Below are positions 1 through 11,472 of a DNA stretch of 64,000 bases, one piece after another; within the stretch, counting starts at the first letter, position 1; each line of letters begins with the position of its first letter. Under the pieces are notes generated by a model. That model had not been told where the DNA came from, made no database searches, and saw nothing but the letters and a program-made list of their open reading frames with translations. The stretch is from Microvelia longipes. Lineage: Eukaryota; Arthropoda; Insecta; Hemiptera; Veliidae. A program made the position numbers and the translations under genes. The stretch is from positions 28,637,594 to 28,701,593 of the forward strand of contig JACMZG010001911.1 of assembly GCA_018340805.1 (NCBI GenBank), given 5' to 3'.

Positions 1-279
1 CCAAGATACGGAAAACCTTTCCTTAAATATACCTTTAGAAGATTTTGAAAATTTTGTTAACGAAGGTTTCCTTTACAATTAGAATATGATAACTTTTGAA
101 CAGGAGTATAGTGAGATATGGCCATTGAAACCACACCTATAAGAGAATTCTAAAGTCGGAGTGGGCTAACATCAGACCGAAGTGTCTTAAACAGTGTGAT
201 TAGCAAATGGGTTTCGGAGGCCACAGCGACTATCTATACTTGATCGTCGTTAAAGGATTATTGTGGGGTTTTCTACATT

Positions 280-1610
280 GAGAGAGATCAAAAAGTAGAC
301 TTTAGTGTCCCACGCGGCAAAAGGGATGCTACTGAAATTGATAAGTTGGTCCGATGGTTTGAGTCCCATTATTCATTTCCACCTACGGATGATATCATGT
401 CTATCAATAGTGGAGTTATTGGGGATCAATCGATAAATTGTCAGAAATCAGAAGAATTGAACAGAAAAGCCATAATTAAGATTGTTGGAAATTCATTGTC
501 GGAATTTCGGACCAACTGGTCATAAACATACTATATATACTGATTCTCTATGTGAAATGTATCTCAAGTATATAAATGTTCATTTTTCAGGAAAATCATG
601 TACGACAGGATTTTATGGATACAAAGAAGACGTTACCGAACGAAGCAAGCGATAAACATTAATTTTTACCTTGACACCGTCATTAAAGTGAAGCAGGATA
701 CGTTGTTTTTGTAGTGTAGCTAATAAATATCGCTTTATTGAAATCTAATTCTCTTTCCTTCAAAGTTAAAACCCAAAAGTTGAGGTAGCGAAAAGCGATG
801 CTAATAGATTAATTGTTAATTCTGCAATTGAGAAGCAAGATAATAATGTTTTGATAGTTGGTGAGGACATTGATCTTGTAGTTCTCCTTTTAGAATTTGC
901 TCCCAAAAACTTAAACATAATGGTCCTTAAGCCAAGCTAAGGCAAGGCAACATTAAATCAATAACCCTATCTTCAAAAGGTTTGCAAGAACTACATTATC
1001 TTTTTCTTCATGCATTCACAGGATGCGATTCTACTTCTGTAGTATTTACAAAGGAAAAACTAAGTTTTATTAAGGTGCACCAGAAAAGTAAGGAAATTCA
1101 AAACGCTGCAGAAGTATTTTACAATCAAAATTCTGCACGCTCAGATATTGAAAACGCTGGAAAAACTTGCTTCCTTAAGTGGTATGGAGAACCAGCTTCA
1201 GAGACTTCACAACATAATTACAGATAACCCTCATTTATGAAGTACTGACTTCATAAATACCATCAAGCCTGATTTATCATAATTGCCCCCCACTGAAGAA
1301 GCTGCAAAGCAGCAGAGTTTTAGAGTTTCCTTACAAGTGCAAGAATGGCTCGGAAACCAACTACCTCCAGATTAATAGGGCTAGGAGCACAAAAGAAATT
1401 ATATGCAAAAGCACTAGAGCTTACCCCTATTTAGTTGATCGATCCTAAGGCCCCTGCAAGATATTTTAAATTTGCTATTTTGTAAATGTACAAAGGGGTG
1501 TGTAGTGTAGGAGGAAAATGCAGTTGTCGTAAAGCAGGTTTAGGTTGCTCATCAATATGCCATCACTGCCACGGACAGTGCTTCAACTCCTTATCATTTA
1601 TGGATGTAAA
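280..1610 (+). pseudogene. Decayed multicopy gene: PIN-like segment and Cys-rich tail
   Basis: Reading frames broken by stops and shifts resemble one family of large uncharacterised proteins that is multicopy in insects and cnidarians. Seen here: a segment reading DATEIDKLVRWFESHYSFPP near 330-380, a GEDIDLVVLL piece near 860-890, a LHAFTGCDST piece in an open stretch at 982-1227, and a Cys-rich end (CSCRKAGLGCSSICHHC) near 1510-1570. From memory, the family's GEDTD and HAFTGCDTTS motifs resemble acidic positions of PIN/FEN-type nuclease folds, and its C-terminus is a CxCxKxGLxCS motif. Several stops and frame changes make an intact product impossible. Function unknown; the multicopy habit suggests it is carried by mobile DNA. 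Confidence 0.5.
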
Positions 1611-3211
1611 AGATGCAGACAATGGAAATGACAAGGTGTGACCATTTTTATTATTTATACTTTTAAACCACAAACGGCCCTTTTTTAAACAGACGTGAAC
1701 ACTGGTTTGCCTTATTGATTTTAAAGTTATATTTATCAAATTTATTTTGTAGTCAAATTAGTTTTTACACCCCGCAAACCGCATGCAATTGTCACTTAAT
1801 AATTATATGATATTATATAAAATTTATCTACTGTAGTAACAAATATAACATAAATAATATATTTAATATATTTACTTACTTACGAGGCATTGTCATCAAG
1901 ACACCCAAGTCTTAAAAACACCCAAAGCAAATAATTCTGTTGAAATCTCGGTTTCGGATTTTTAGTGCAAATACATCACATATTCTATAGAGATCGATAA
2001 GGACAAAACAAGATGATCAGCTTCCAATTAGTAATTGAAAACGGGGTGAAGAATATGGAAAGCTACAAAATTAATACGTTTTGGGGCCGGGTGTGGAGAG
2101 TTCAGGGGTCCTTTCAGCAGGGTATTATATTATTTTCGCAAAATAATTAAGATAACGTAATAATTAAGGTAAATTAAATAACAAAAGATACAGTCTTCGG
2201 GGATAGTTTATTGGTCGAAAACACTTTTCAGGTAAATTCCAATTTGGGCTTGCGTTGGGGGTTTTACCAGTTTTTAAGGCTCAGTTCTTTGCTTTTAGAG
2301 TTAGGTAGGAAGTTTTCATATTTGAAAAAGCCCCCCCCCCAAAAAAAATCATAATTGTAAACCGCATCAAATTCAAACATTTTTTCACTGAGTTATTACA
2401 AAAAACAAATTTCCATCTATATGACCTCAATTCGCTCAAAGTTGATGGGCGAATAGTTAGGAAAAAATTGCGAATTATTATCACGGCGAATGTTTATTTT
2501 TATATCATTCAATAAAATCGAATAAAGTAAATACATTTTCCCCTTTGAGTAAGATAATATGAAAATAAAAGGAAACCGAGAGGATTCTAATGAAAACCAG
2601 GGTTGGCACAGCATTTTTCAGTTCAAGGACCTCTAGAGGGTTCAAGCCAATTTTTACAATTCTTTTCAAAAGGAAAGAGTCGATAATGTCTTGTTTTTCA
2701 CTTTCTCTCAACATAATTACAAATTAAGGAACACAAAAATAGCTATTTATGCAACAAGTCAGAAACATTTTTTATTGACTACCATATGTTCATGCCTAAA
2801 ACAAAGCCGGAAAATTAAAAGTAATAATAGTACCTAATAATTCAACTGCGATTATGTATGATCCCAGGGTATCTAATTCTTTATAAATTTCCATCTAAAA
2901 CCAGAAAGATCTTTGGAAGTTAACTATTTACTAAGTACAATTCAATGACTTATATATAGTTGATAATTACTTAGGTGATAATTAGTGAGAGGTGAGATCA
3001 CATGGCAAGTAGGCCACGTCGTTGGGCCCTATGATAGAGTTCTACCTGAAAATTCAAAGCGAAGGCATTTCATGTCTAACTTACATTCCTTTGGAAATTC
3101 GGCTAATGGGATAGGCGTCATGGCGGAAGTCATGGCGGAATTCGAACCTCGGACCACGACACAAATCCGTTTCAGAGGTCCCTAATGACGAAAAAATACG
3201 TTTCGCGAGAC
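1611..3211. other. AT-rich intergenic DNA, no gene seen
   Basis: Short open stretches on both strands show no recognisable protein. A C10/A9 homopolymer run lies at about 2331-2348. Nothing else supportable. Confidence 0.6.
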
Positions 3212-3420
<209 letters not shown>

Positions 3421-3429
3421 GTATTTCTA

Positions 3430-3880
3430 GACACTTTCTTGTAAACACTCTATCTTTCGAACGGATTAATATTTTTTAACCAAACTTGGTACAAAAATCA
3501 ACCTTTGGGAGGGCACGAACCCTATTAAAAACCAGGTTTTTGTGACGTCATTAACCCGGTTTGCTGAGTCAGCAAAATTTTCAAAAATCGGCAAAATTCA
3601 GGGTTAATATTTTTTGCCGCGAAAAAGGTCAATATTTATGTTTTTTAAGACGCTGAATCGAATGAAACCGGTCCGAAGTCGATACGACCACTTTAAGTGA
3701 CCAAAAAGGCGAAAAAACCATTGTAAATTACCAAAAATCAAAATTTAGGTCGATAAAAAAAAATTTCGAGTAGGGTGTCGTTTTCTATGTATTTTTGGGC
3801 GCTGAATCGAACGAAACCGGTCCGAAATACGACCACTCTAAGTGACCAAAAGGTCGAAAAAAACACAAAAAATTATAGAA
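3430..3880. repeat. Unclassified repeat with internal duplicated block
   Basis: The segment GCTGAATCGAAYGAAACCGG occurs at about 3652 and 3801, each followed by GTCCGAA and a related ACGACCAC(T)TTAAGTGACCAAAA block. GC is higher than in the flanks. It looks like part of a dispersed element; class not determined. Confidence 0.4.
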
Positions 3881-4087
3881 GCTCGTAACTCATTTTGTCT
3901 GTATTTTCCAAAGGAAATGCGCTAAAACCTTTAAAGATAACTGACTAAGCTTAAAGATGAGTAACTAAGCTTTAAACTAGTGAAAATAATAGTGCGTACT
4001 TCTAATTTTAGAGGCATAGTTTTGTACAACCAACTGGATAACTAAGCGCATTTCCTTTGGAAAATACAGACAAAATGAGTTACGAGC
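3881..4087. mobile_element. MITE-like element with perfect 43-bp inverted repeats
   Basis: The 43 bases at 3881-3923 (starting GCTCGTAACTCATTTTG) are exactly reverse-complemented at 4045-4087, enclosing a 121-base spacer. The spacer carries near-duplicated TAACTNACTAAGCTT pieces. No coding capacity. Perfect arms suggest a young foldback/MITE insertion or a recently duplicated hairpin. A clear target-site duplication was not identified. Confidence 0.6.
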
Positions 4088-4184
4088 AGTGCTTGACAAT
4101 TGAGTAACTGCTTAGGTTCTAAAGCATGAACCGGAACCACGCAATGGGCATGGTTCTTGCATTAGCAAGAAATGGGTTGTTTAG

Positions 4185-4480
4185 CACGGAAACACGCATT
4201 CTAAATTAAATTCGCCCGACAGCGGAACACCGCGCCGGAATTATTTATTTAGTAGTTGTAAACTTATATAATGTAAAAAGCACGGAAACACGCATCCAAA
4301 GAAAATTCGCCCGAATGCGGACCACCGCGCCAGAATTATTTTCTAGTTGTAAACTTATATTAGGTAAAAAAAACGATAAAAAATGATTGTCCCTACTAGG
4401 ATTTGAACCCAGGTACTCTTGGTTTGAGTTCTCGCATCCAAAGGAAATTTGCCCGACATGCGGACCACCGCGCTAGAATT
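4185..4480 (-). mobile_element. tRNA-derived SINE-like copies
   Basis: Three partial copies of a block containing the reverse complement of TAGCGCGGTGGTCCG recur (about 4205-4235, 4308-4338, 4455-4480). On the minus strand the rightmost copy has an A-box-like TAGCGCGGTGG (4465-4475) and, about 60 bases on, a B-box GGTTCAAATCC (4399-4409) within a possible 5-bp T-arm (CTGGG/CCTAG). No full cloverleaf with matching acceptor stem is visible, so a tRNA-headed SINE is likelier than a tRNA gene. Confidence 0.4.
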
Positions 4481-6278
4481 ATTTAGACCGCAAGGCATCA
4501 GCTACTATCTAAAAGACTGATACTTAGAGGAAGGATACAACGGCTTTTATCATTTCCTGGGTAGCGTGGTACCATAACTGTATTGGTGACGTCATTCTAT
4601 GATTTTTCACAATGATTACACTTTATCGTAAATATTACATCATCGACCATTTTGTCTTGAATTATGAATTTAAATTAATTGTAATTATTATCTATCGCAT
4701 ATATTCTTTAAATATCTGTGTTTTATAAAGTTATTTATTGTGACTTCACTAAAAAATACTCGTCGTTTGTCCCCCGTTAAGGGTTGTAGACGGGTGAGAA
4801 GACTCTAGGGAGATCTAGTAGAAGTCAGTTTCGTTTTTTAACCCACTAGAAACTGTCACACTTCTAGACCCTTTATCCCTTTGTTATTCTACCTAAGTAC
4901 TCCCTCTAAGTATTAGTCTCTTTGGCTACTACTGAAAGTCCTAAATGTTACATTAAGCTAGGTTCATTTAAGGTTAAAGGTCTTTTACGAGTACCTGACA
5001 TTGCACAGGGTCGAACACCCCGGCTTAAATATCCTAGAGGCACTGGCCGAAATCGAACCCAGACTGTCTGGGTGGCAGGTATACGTGATAACCATTAAAT
5101 CAATAATAAGTGTTATTTAGGCTATGTTAACATACATAAGTTAAGTTGTGTGTATGACAATTATGAAGCGGAAATTATAATAAGATGTACAATACTTAGT
5201 TTAAATTATCATCAGAGCGTTGACGTTCATAAAACGTAGGTATAACTTGTGTCTGTAGACAGAGGTTAACGTAGACACTATTGCAAAAAAATATGTTACA
5301 GAATAATGTAGCATTTAAGGAAACACAGAAGGTAACATTACATCTATTTTTAACAATGTAACCTGGATTTTATCGATCACAAAAAAACTAATGATAATAT
5401 TTGATCGGGAGAAGATTTTTTTTACAATAAACCAAAACAAATAATTGTGGTCGGAGGTGTATTACCAGTACAATAATACAATAAATCATTAAAAACCTTC
5501 TATATTCTAGAACGTAAAATAGTAGGGTATGGCCGACATCTGATTCTAGATGTCCTCGCTGTAAATCTGGATGGGTTTATTATTATACCTACCCCAAGAG
5601 AGTGGCCTTAGAGACATCTAGAATAATAGCAACAATAAGATACACCGCCTCGTCTTACTCATATGTTTCCAATTCATTCTTTTATTTTTACAATTTAATA
5701 GTCAATAAATGATTTAGTTTAAATATAAAATATTTTTTATTACAATTATACTAATATAAGGCTATAAAGTAAAAATACTTCTTATGTCTTATGTTTTAAG
5801 GATTAAAATTCTCTTTTAGCGATTTTTTATCAGAGAATGACGATAATAAGGTTTGAGGTCGTTAGGAAGTGGAGAGGGGAGAAGATCGATTCCACAAATT
5901 AAAAGTTTTAATTTTTATAATAATACTACCAAATTTAATGATAATAATAATTATATTATAATTAAATAATACTGAATAACAACTTTACTAGAAAACGTAT
6001 ACATTCCAATGCAAAAATCTAATTATAAACCTAGTGAGTAAGAAAGCTGCGACAATAAACACAACTCATATTGCTCAGAAATTCATCAAGCCAAAGGGTT
6101 AAAAATCAGCCCGAAGCCGCTACGAGGCGTTGATGACGACATAATTTTTTTTCAACAATAGGCCTCGTAACCTCCATTAAAGGACCACTTTTGGCATTTT
6201 AGCATATCTATACAATGTTAATTAAATGGTACACAAAATAATTAAAACTATCTAAAACTGGGGAAAGGGTGGTTTTAG
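4481..6278. other. Intergenic DNA, mostly unassigned
   Basis: AT-rich and without a recognisable gene. The minus strand at about 5043-5100 again has tRNA-like traits: GGTTCGATTTC preceded by CCTGCCAC and TTAATGGTTATCAC, suggesting a degraded Gly-like tRNA/SINE head whose T-stem no longer pairs well. A short inverted ACATCTGATTCTAGATGT lies near 5535-5552. Confidence 0.4.
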
Positions 6279-7454
6279 AGAAAATGTATAAGAATAAGAT
6301 TTATCCCCTATAGTCTAACTATTGACAACAAAAAGACTTTAATTAAGGACTCTACTGACGTTGCTAATTACTTTGGACAATACTTATCTGACATACCTCA
6401 CAAAATAAAGTCATCTCTCAACTCCACCCAACTAACTGACTGCAACAATAGCCTTAAACACATAACTGAAACCATCTTCTTCAATGACAATGTTACTACT
6501 AAAGAACTCAACGATACGTTAAGAAAATTAAAAAATAAAAAGAATAATAGTCCTGACGATATTTCAGCTTCCCTTGTTAAGCAGAGTTTAGAAAACTGTA
6601 GTTCTGCGTTTGCTCACGTGCTAGGAAGGTGTTTTTCTGAAGGCATTTTCCCAGCTCAACTTAAAGAGTCTTTGGTTGTTCCTATATTTAAGTCTGGGGA
6701 TAGAAATGACGCCAACAACTACAGACCCATATCATTGTTAAGTCCTTTTTCCAAGTTATTTGAAATCAATGTTTATAACAAGCTTACTAAATTTATTACA
6801 AAATATGAAATCATAACTCCTGAGCAGCATGGTTTTCGGCATGGTCACTCCATTAACACGGCATCTGCCTATGCTATTGAAGTGGTTATGCGGGGGATGG
6901 ATTTAAAACATTATGTAGTTTGCCTTCTCTTCGACCTTTCCAAGGCGTTTGATTTAATAGATCACCAGAGATTATTATACAAGCTTTATCAGATGGGTAT
7001 ACGGGGTGCGTGCTACGACTGGATCAGGTCCTTTCTACTAAATCGCTCTTATAGGGTGGTAATTGGCAGTAAAAAATCCAAAACATTTCATACCAGTTGC
7101 GGAGTTCCTCAAGGAAGCATTCTAGGCCCACTGCTTTTTGCGTTGTTCATTAATGATCTTCCTGTTTATTTAAAATCCGAAGGAATAAATTGTCATGTTG
7201 TGCTGTATGTAGATGACGCATCGGTTTTAGTTTCTGGTCCTGACTTAGCTACGCTTGAAATAAATGTTAATATAATATGCCAACTGTTTCTTGAGTGGTG
7301 TGTAGCGAACAGTCTTGTAATTAATACCACCAAAAGTGTTTCAATGGTTCTCTCAAAAAGGCCTGTAGCTAGAACTTTACAATTCCTCATAAATACAAGT
7401 CCCATAAAAACAGTACCCTTTTCCACGTTATTAGGACTGACAATCGACCAATGA
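6279..7454 (+). pseudogene. Jockey-type LINE reverse transcriptase, main part
   Basis: The frame is open from 6279 (after a TAG at 6276) to TGA at 7452-7454. In order it shows the RT motifs YRPISLLS, EQHGFR, LLFDLSKAF, GVPQGSILGPLLFALFINDL and the catalytic YVDD (near 7207). These are typical of non-LTR retrotransposons of the jockey/CR1 group. The endonuclease and gag ORFs expected upstream are absent, so the copy is 5'-truncated. An internal ATG at 6618 is unlikely to be the element's true start because the reading continues upstream with matching content. The frame breaks just after TIDQ and resumes in the next frame at 7456. Confidence 0.85.
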
Positions 7455-7455
7455 C

Positions 7456-8034
7456 ATGAAATTTAACAACCACATTGACAACTTAGTTTCTAAGATAAAC
7501 ACGACTTACCATCTTTTAAGAAAACTAAGGTTCTATAACTCAACTGAAATACTACTAATGCTTTACTACGGCTGGACCTATCCGTACTTATCAAACCACA
7601 TTGCAACATGGGCCTCCACCTCCCAGTCAGAAAGAGTGTTTATTATGCAAAAAAGAATAATTAGATTAATTTTCCAACTAAAACCTCGAGATTCAGCTAA
7701 ACCAGTCTTCATAAAGCATAATATTCTAACACTCTATTCCATCTTAATTCTAGAATCATGTAAAATAGTTAAACAATTTCCGGATAAGTTTAAAACTCAC
7801 TCTCAAGTTCACAATGTAAATACCAGAAACAAGCTAGACTTATATCCGTTGCCTTGCCGAACGGCTCATTACCAAAAATCGCCCTACAATTTAGCCATTA
7901 CTTTTTATAACAAACTGCCTGAGAGCATTAAAATGATTGACGATATTAAAGTCTTTTCTAAAAACCTAAAACGTCTTCTTAGCTCGCGCGGATTTTATTC
8001 CACTCAGGAATACTTGAATTCAAAGCTCGAATGA
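7456..8034 (+). pseudogene. LINE RT C-terminal part after +1 frameshift
   Basis: This continues the reverse transcriptase in another frame. It has the thumb/C-terminal region typical of jockey-like elements: MKFNNHIDNLVSKIN, LLMLYYGWTYPYLSNHIATW, FIMQKRIIRLIF and HNVNTRNKLDLY, with no stop to codon 193. Joined with the upstream piece by a single-base frame change it would give one RT domain, so the copy is dead or carries a sequencing indel. No RNase H domain was seen. Confidence 0.8.
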
Positions 8035-8232
8035 TCTACCTTACTGTGGATGTGATATATTATGCTCACCTCTTCTTGCCATTCTTTCAGTTTGCGTTAA
8101 TTTTTTTAATTTAAATATGTAATCAATTGTATTTTATTGTTTTATAACTTACTATTTATGTGTTATAATGACGAATTATATCTATATGTATTATAGCTAT
8201 GTAATAATAATATAAATAAATAAATAAATAAA
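8035..8232 (+). mobile_element. LINE 3' UTR and (TAAA)n tail
   Basis: The RT frame is followed by about 170 AT-rich bases and then a run of ATAAATAAATAAATAAATAAAA (about 8211-8232). A simple-repeat tail at the 3' end fits non-LTR retrotransposons and marks the right border of this copy. Confidence 0.65.
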
Positions 8233-8775
8233 ATTCATTATTTTTCACTTTTGAAAAAAGTGTATTTTGTAAAAACTAACCTATTATTTTCACTTTTATA
8301 CTAAGACAGAAATTATCTGTTTTTCCAACTTCTAGCAACAATAGCCAAAAATGTTAACTACTGAATGTATAAAAATATTGTTAAAGGGCAATGATACGAG
8401 AAGTTTATTCCGTTTTTGTCTAAACTTTTGCCCATCTCATACTTCCTCTAATTGCCCTACCGTAAAAATGACAAACATATTTACGGCAAATTTTTGGTAG
8501 TAGTTCCACAATATATGACATAGTTAATAGTTTGTCCTTCAGGAAATTTACTCAGCTCTCCAATAAGAGCAATTTCATATTTCTAGCTTGAACAGTACAA
8601 GAACTATTAACAACTTTATGATGCAAGGTTAAATAATTTTTAAAAATATTAAATATGACCTTGTGGAAAAACGGTTGGAGATCGAGGTTTATATAAAACG
8701 ACGATTTTTTGTTCTTTCTTTTGAGGATTACTATCACCTCCTTCTTTCATAGTTAACATCTTTATATGAAAACCC

Positions 8776-8777
<2 letters not shown>
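8233..8777. other. Intergenic DNA, nothing recognised
   Basis: Only short open stretches without familiar motifs on either strand. Confidence 0.6.
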
Positions 8778-8840
<63 letters not shown>

Positions 8841-8878
8841 TATATCATATATACATACATACATACATACACACACAC

Positions 8879-8961
<83 letters not shown>
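8778..8961. repeat. Compound microsatellite (TA)n-(CATA)n-(CA)n-(TA)n
   Basis: Four consecutive simple-repeat blocks: TA, then ATACATAC, then a long CA run at about 8870-8917, then TA again. Translations are Tyr-Ile or Thr-His repeats and are not genes. Confidence 0.97.
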
Positions 8962-8965
<4 letters not shown>

Positions 8966-9224
8966 AGACATATATTTTCGGTATCAGGAAGCCAATCTGA
9001 AAAATCCCCCCACTCTCTATATATGTATACTGTTTGCGCCTTTAGGGTTGGTCAATTTAGCTGAAACTGGTGTCAAATGATTAAGCTAGCCGTCTACCAG
9101 AATATGCAATACCTTCTTGTGAAAATTAGTTTCAATATATAGTTGAGACAAGTATTTATATGTTATTTTTTTTGTTTTTCACGTATGGTAAGCTTATTTT
9201 ATATTGATTGTTCTCTAGTGTGCT

Positions 9225-9275
9225 AGTTTCTCCTGAAGATGACCCAAAGAATTGAAAATATACTGCGTTTTTATT
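9225..9275 (+). mobile_element. Relic of a Penelope-like element tail
   Basis: The string CTCCTGAAGATGACCCAAAG followed by a TTGAAAA block resembles the CTGANGATGAYC...GAAA tail seen in better copies at 11795 and 31676. The stem is degenerate and no coding sequence remains. Confidence 0.35.
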
Positions 9276-9309
9276 AAATAATTTTAAAATTAAACACAAT
9301 CAAATAAAA

Positions 9310-9660
9310 AAATTTGCTGTGCTAGACATGGCACAAAGATGCTATTTTGCTTATTTTATTCATATATTATATGCTCACGCAAATAGTTATTCAATAATAA
9401 AAACGTTATGATAGTAAAAAAATAGCATCACAGTTATTATAAGGCCACGCACATATTTCTTAAAAATATCACAGTGAATAAACAGTAACATATATACTCT
9501 GCCGGGCATAGCACAAGGCTGCCATGCTTATTTTATTAATTTATTATTTGCTCACGAAAATTATTATGTCATAATATAAACTTTATAATAGTAAATAAAG
9601 GGTAACATAAATACTCTGCCAGGCATGGCATTAGCTATAAACTTTCATGCTTGTTTCATA
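9310..9660. repeat. Degenerate tandem copies of an unknown unit
   Basis: A motif like CTGCCGGGCATAGCACAAGGCTGCCATGCTTATTTTATT recurs in diverged form starting near 9316, 9498 and 9614, with TTATTATATGCTCACGNAAAT-like sequence following. Spacing is irregular (about 115-180 bases). Class unknown. Confidence 0.55.
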
Positions 9661-10074
9661 CGTACTTTATGTGTTCTATTAAATAATTACTTTTATGTTT
9701 GATAGAATATAAATAGTAATACGTAAATTAAAAAGGATTTTATGTTTCTTAAATTCTAAAGAAATATGACGGGATAAACTGTTTACGTAAAAAAGCAATA
9801 TTGTATTGCGTTTAATTAGGGAATGCTATTAAAAAAAACATGATATACGCCATAAGATGTCAAGTGAGTTCAACTCGGCCTTTCAGCGCTTGGTGGAAAA
9901 GGTTAACATAAAAACATTTAGTGTAATTAGCTATCAGCATGTCGTTTTTTAGTTTAAATTTAATTAATTTGGCTAAAGGCTTTTCAAGATAATCGTATCG
10001 TAAGAGTAATTTTTAAACATGTCAACAAATAACTGGTTTAGGATGACAATAAAACTGAGTAGTGGAGTTAGTAT
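9661..10074. other. Intergenic DNA, nothing recognised
   Basis: AT-rich; no motif I can name. Confidence 0.6.
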
Positions 10075-11460
10075 ATATAGCTGAATAAAAGTCTCTCCAC
10101 AAAACGTTCATTATAATAAACAGAGCCTGCTTCGATCCCTCGATCATCATTAGTGCCTAACCTAACATACATAAAAAACAAAAAATCAACTAATAAACTA
10201 TTAAAAACTATCCTAATAAAAATAAATATAAATAGACCAGTTAAAAAGTTAAAATATGAAAGACACGGGTTAAAAAGTAAAAATTCAAAATAATAAATAC
10301 AAAGTGAATAAATAAATTAAAAAAATAAATAAATAAAATTGGATAAAAAATATAAAATAAAACAAATAACCGGTGAGAAGAATAGTAAAGGCTGCAATCA
10401 AACCCTTTAGTTAGAGTCATATAGCAGACTGGCAAGCGAGGGGCAAACACATAGATCTTACAATAACGGAAGTTCCCCACTTTCTTCTTTACTATTAAGG
10501 GATGTTTCTCCATTTTCTTCCACATTACGCAATATCTTAACATTTTCCAACGCAGACATACAATTACCTTTCGAAACAAAATGAAAAAAGCAACTTCGTG
10601 GATATCGCATTGTCTGTAGTTTTCGTTTGCCATATGTTAATAAAACTTGCTGAATGCGAGCGCTCTATGCTCAGTAATTTTAGTGCGGAATGCTCTGCCC
10701 GTTTGGCCTACATAAGTGCAACCACAGATACCATATGTAAGGATATAAACACCATTTTTATCAATAAGGTCCACATTATCCTTACATTGGAATATCCTTA
10801 CACATATGACTACAAAATGAGTGTAAATTACGGAAAGCCACAAGTACTCCATTCTTTGTCAATATGTTTCCTATTTTATCGGATACAGAATCTATATAAG
10901 GAACACTCCTCCAAGGGCTAATACTACCATCCGTTATGTCAGGGTGAATCATATCAAGAGCTATCTCCCTTTTCTTACGATTAACATGCTTGTCAATTAT
11001 TGTAGCATCATACTCGTTTGCTTTAGCTATCTGCTTTATTACATTATATGTATCCCTTAGTGAAAGCAGCAGGTTCCAGAGGTGTGGTGCGACCAAGAGT
11101 GCTGAGAAAAGGCATGAATTACAGTATCCGTTGTTGCAGGTTTCCCAAAGATACTAAAAGAAGGCTTATAATTCTTCCTACCTAGATGGTAAGATCTAGG
11201 TAATTAAGAGACCCGTCATTCTCTAACTGCCTTGTAAAGTTAATACCGTCGCATTTTGTGTTAAGGTAATCTACGAATTTCAATAATTTCGAAACAACAA
11301 AAATTTTGTTGACATACCTGACCCACGCTTTTACATATTTACGATAATATTTATTGCGCCTAGTAAACGTTCTATAAAAGTAATCCCAAAATACTTCGAC
11401 ATATAAACAAGATAGAGGAGAACCCATCGCCAGACAGGAATACATATAATGTAATAAAGC
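10075..11460 (-). mobile_element. Degraded Penelope-like retroelement, minus copy
   Basis: Read on the minus strand from right to left, fragments come in Penelope order. First an RT piece (11445-11182) with AMGSPLS and RYVNKIF, where a catalytic YVDD would be expected. Then a linker region (11096-10782) with SVPYIDSVSDKIGNILTKNG. Last a GIY-YIG endonuclease piece (about 10780-10640) with GVYILTYG, TYVGQTGRAFRTK and EH. Frames are broken and the RT aspartates are lost. The 3' tail (10109-10160) matches the tail of the opposite copy and carries a mutated hammerhead-like core (CUAAUGA...GAAG). Penelope elements move by target-primed reverse transcription and encode RT plus GIY-YIG. Confidence 0.8.
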
Positions 11461-11472
11461 AGATAGCTAGAG

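Noticed and set aside
2855..2885. CCAGGGTATCTAAT string resembling an rRNA signature
   Set aside because: The match is only about a dozen bases and the flanks do not resemble mitochondrial or bacterial small-subunit rRNA.
5043..5100. Minus-strand Gly-like tRNA gene
   Set aside because: A GGTTCGATTTC box is present but T-stem and acceptor stem do not pair; more likely a SINE remnant.
8762..8971. Tyr-Ile/Cys-Val and Thr-His reading frames
   Set aside because: Produced by TA and CA repeats, not genes.
10598..10921. Plus-strand 107-codon frame
   Set aside because: It is antisense to the GIY-YIG and linker region of the Penelope copy and shows no motif.
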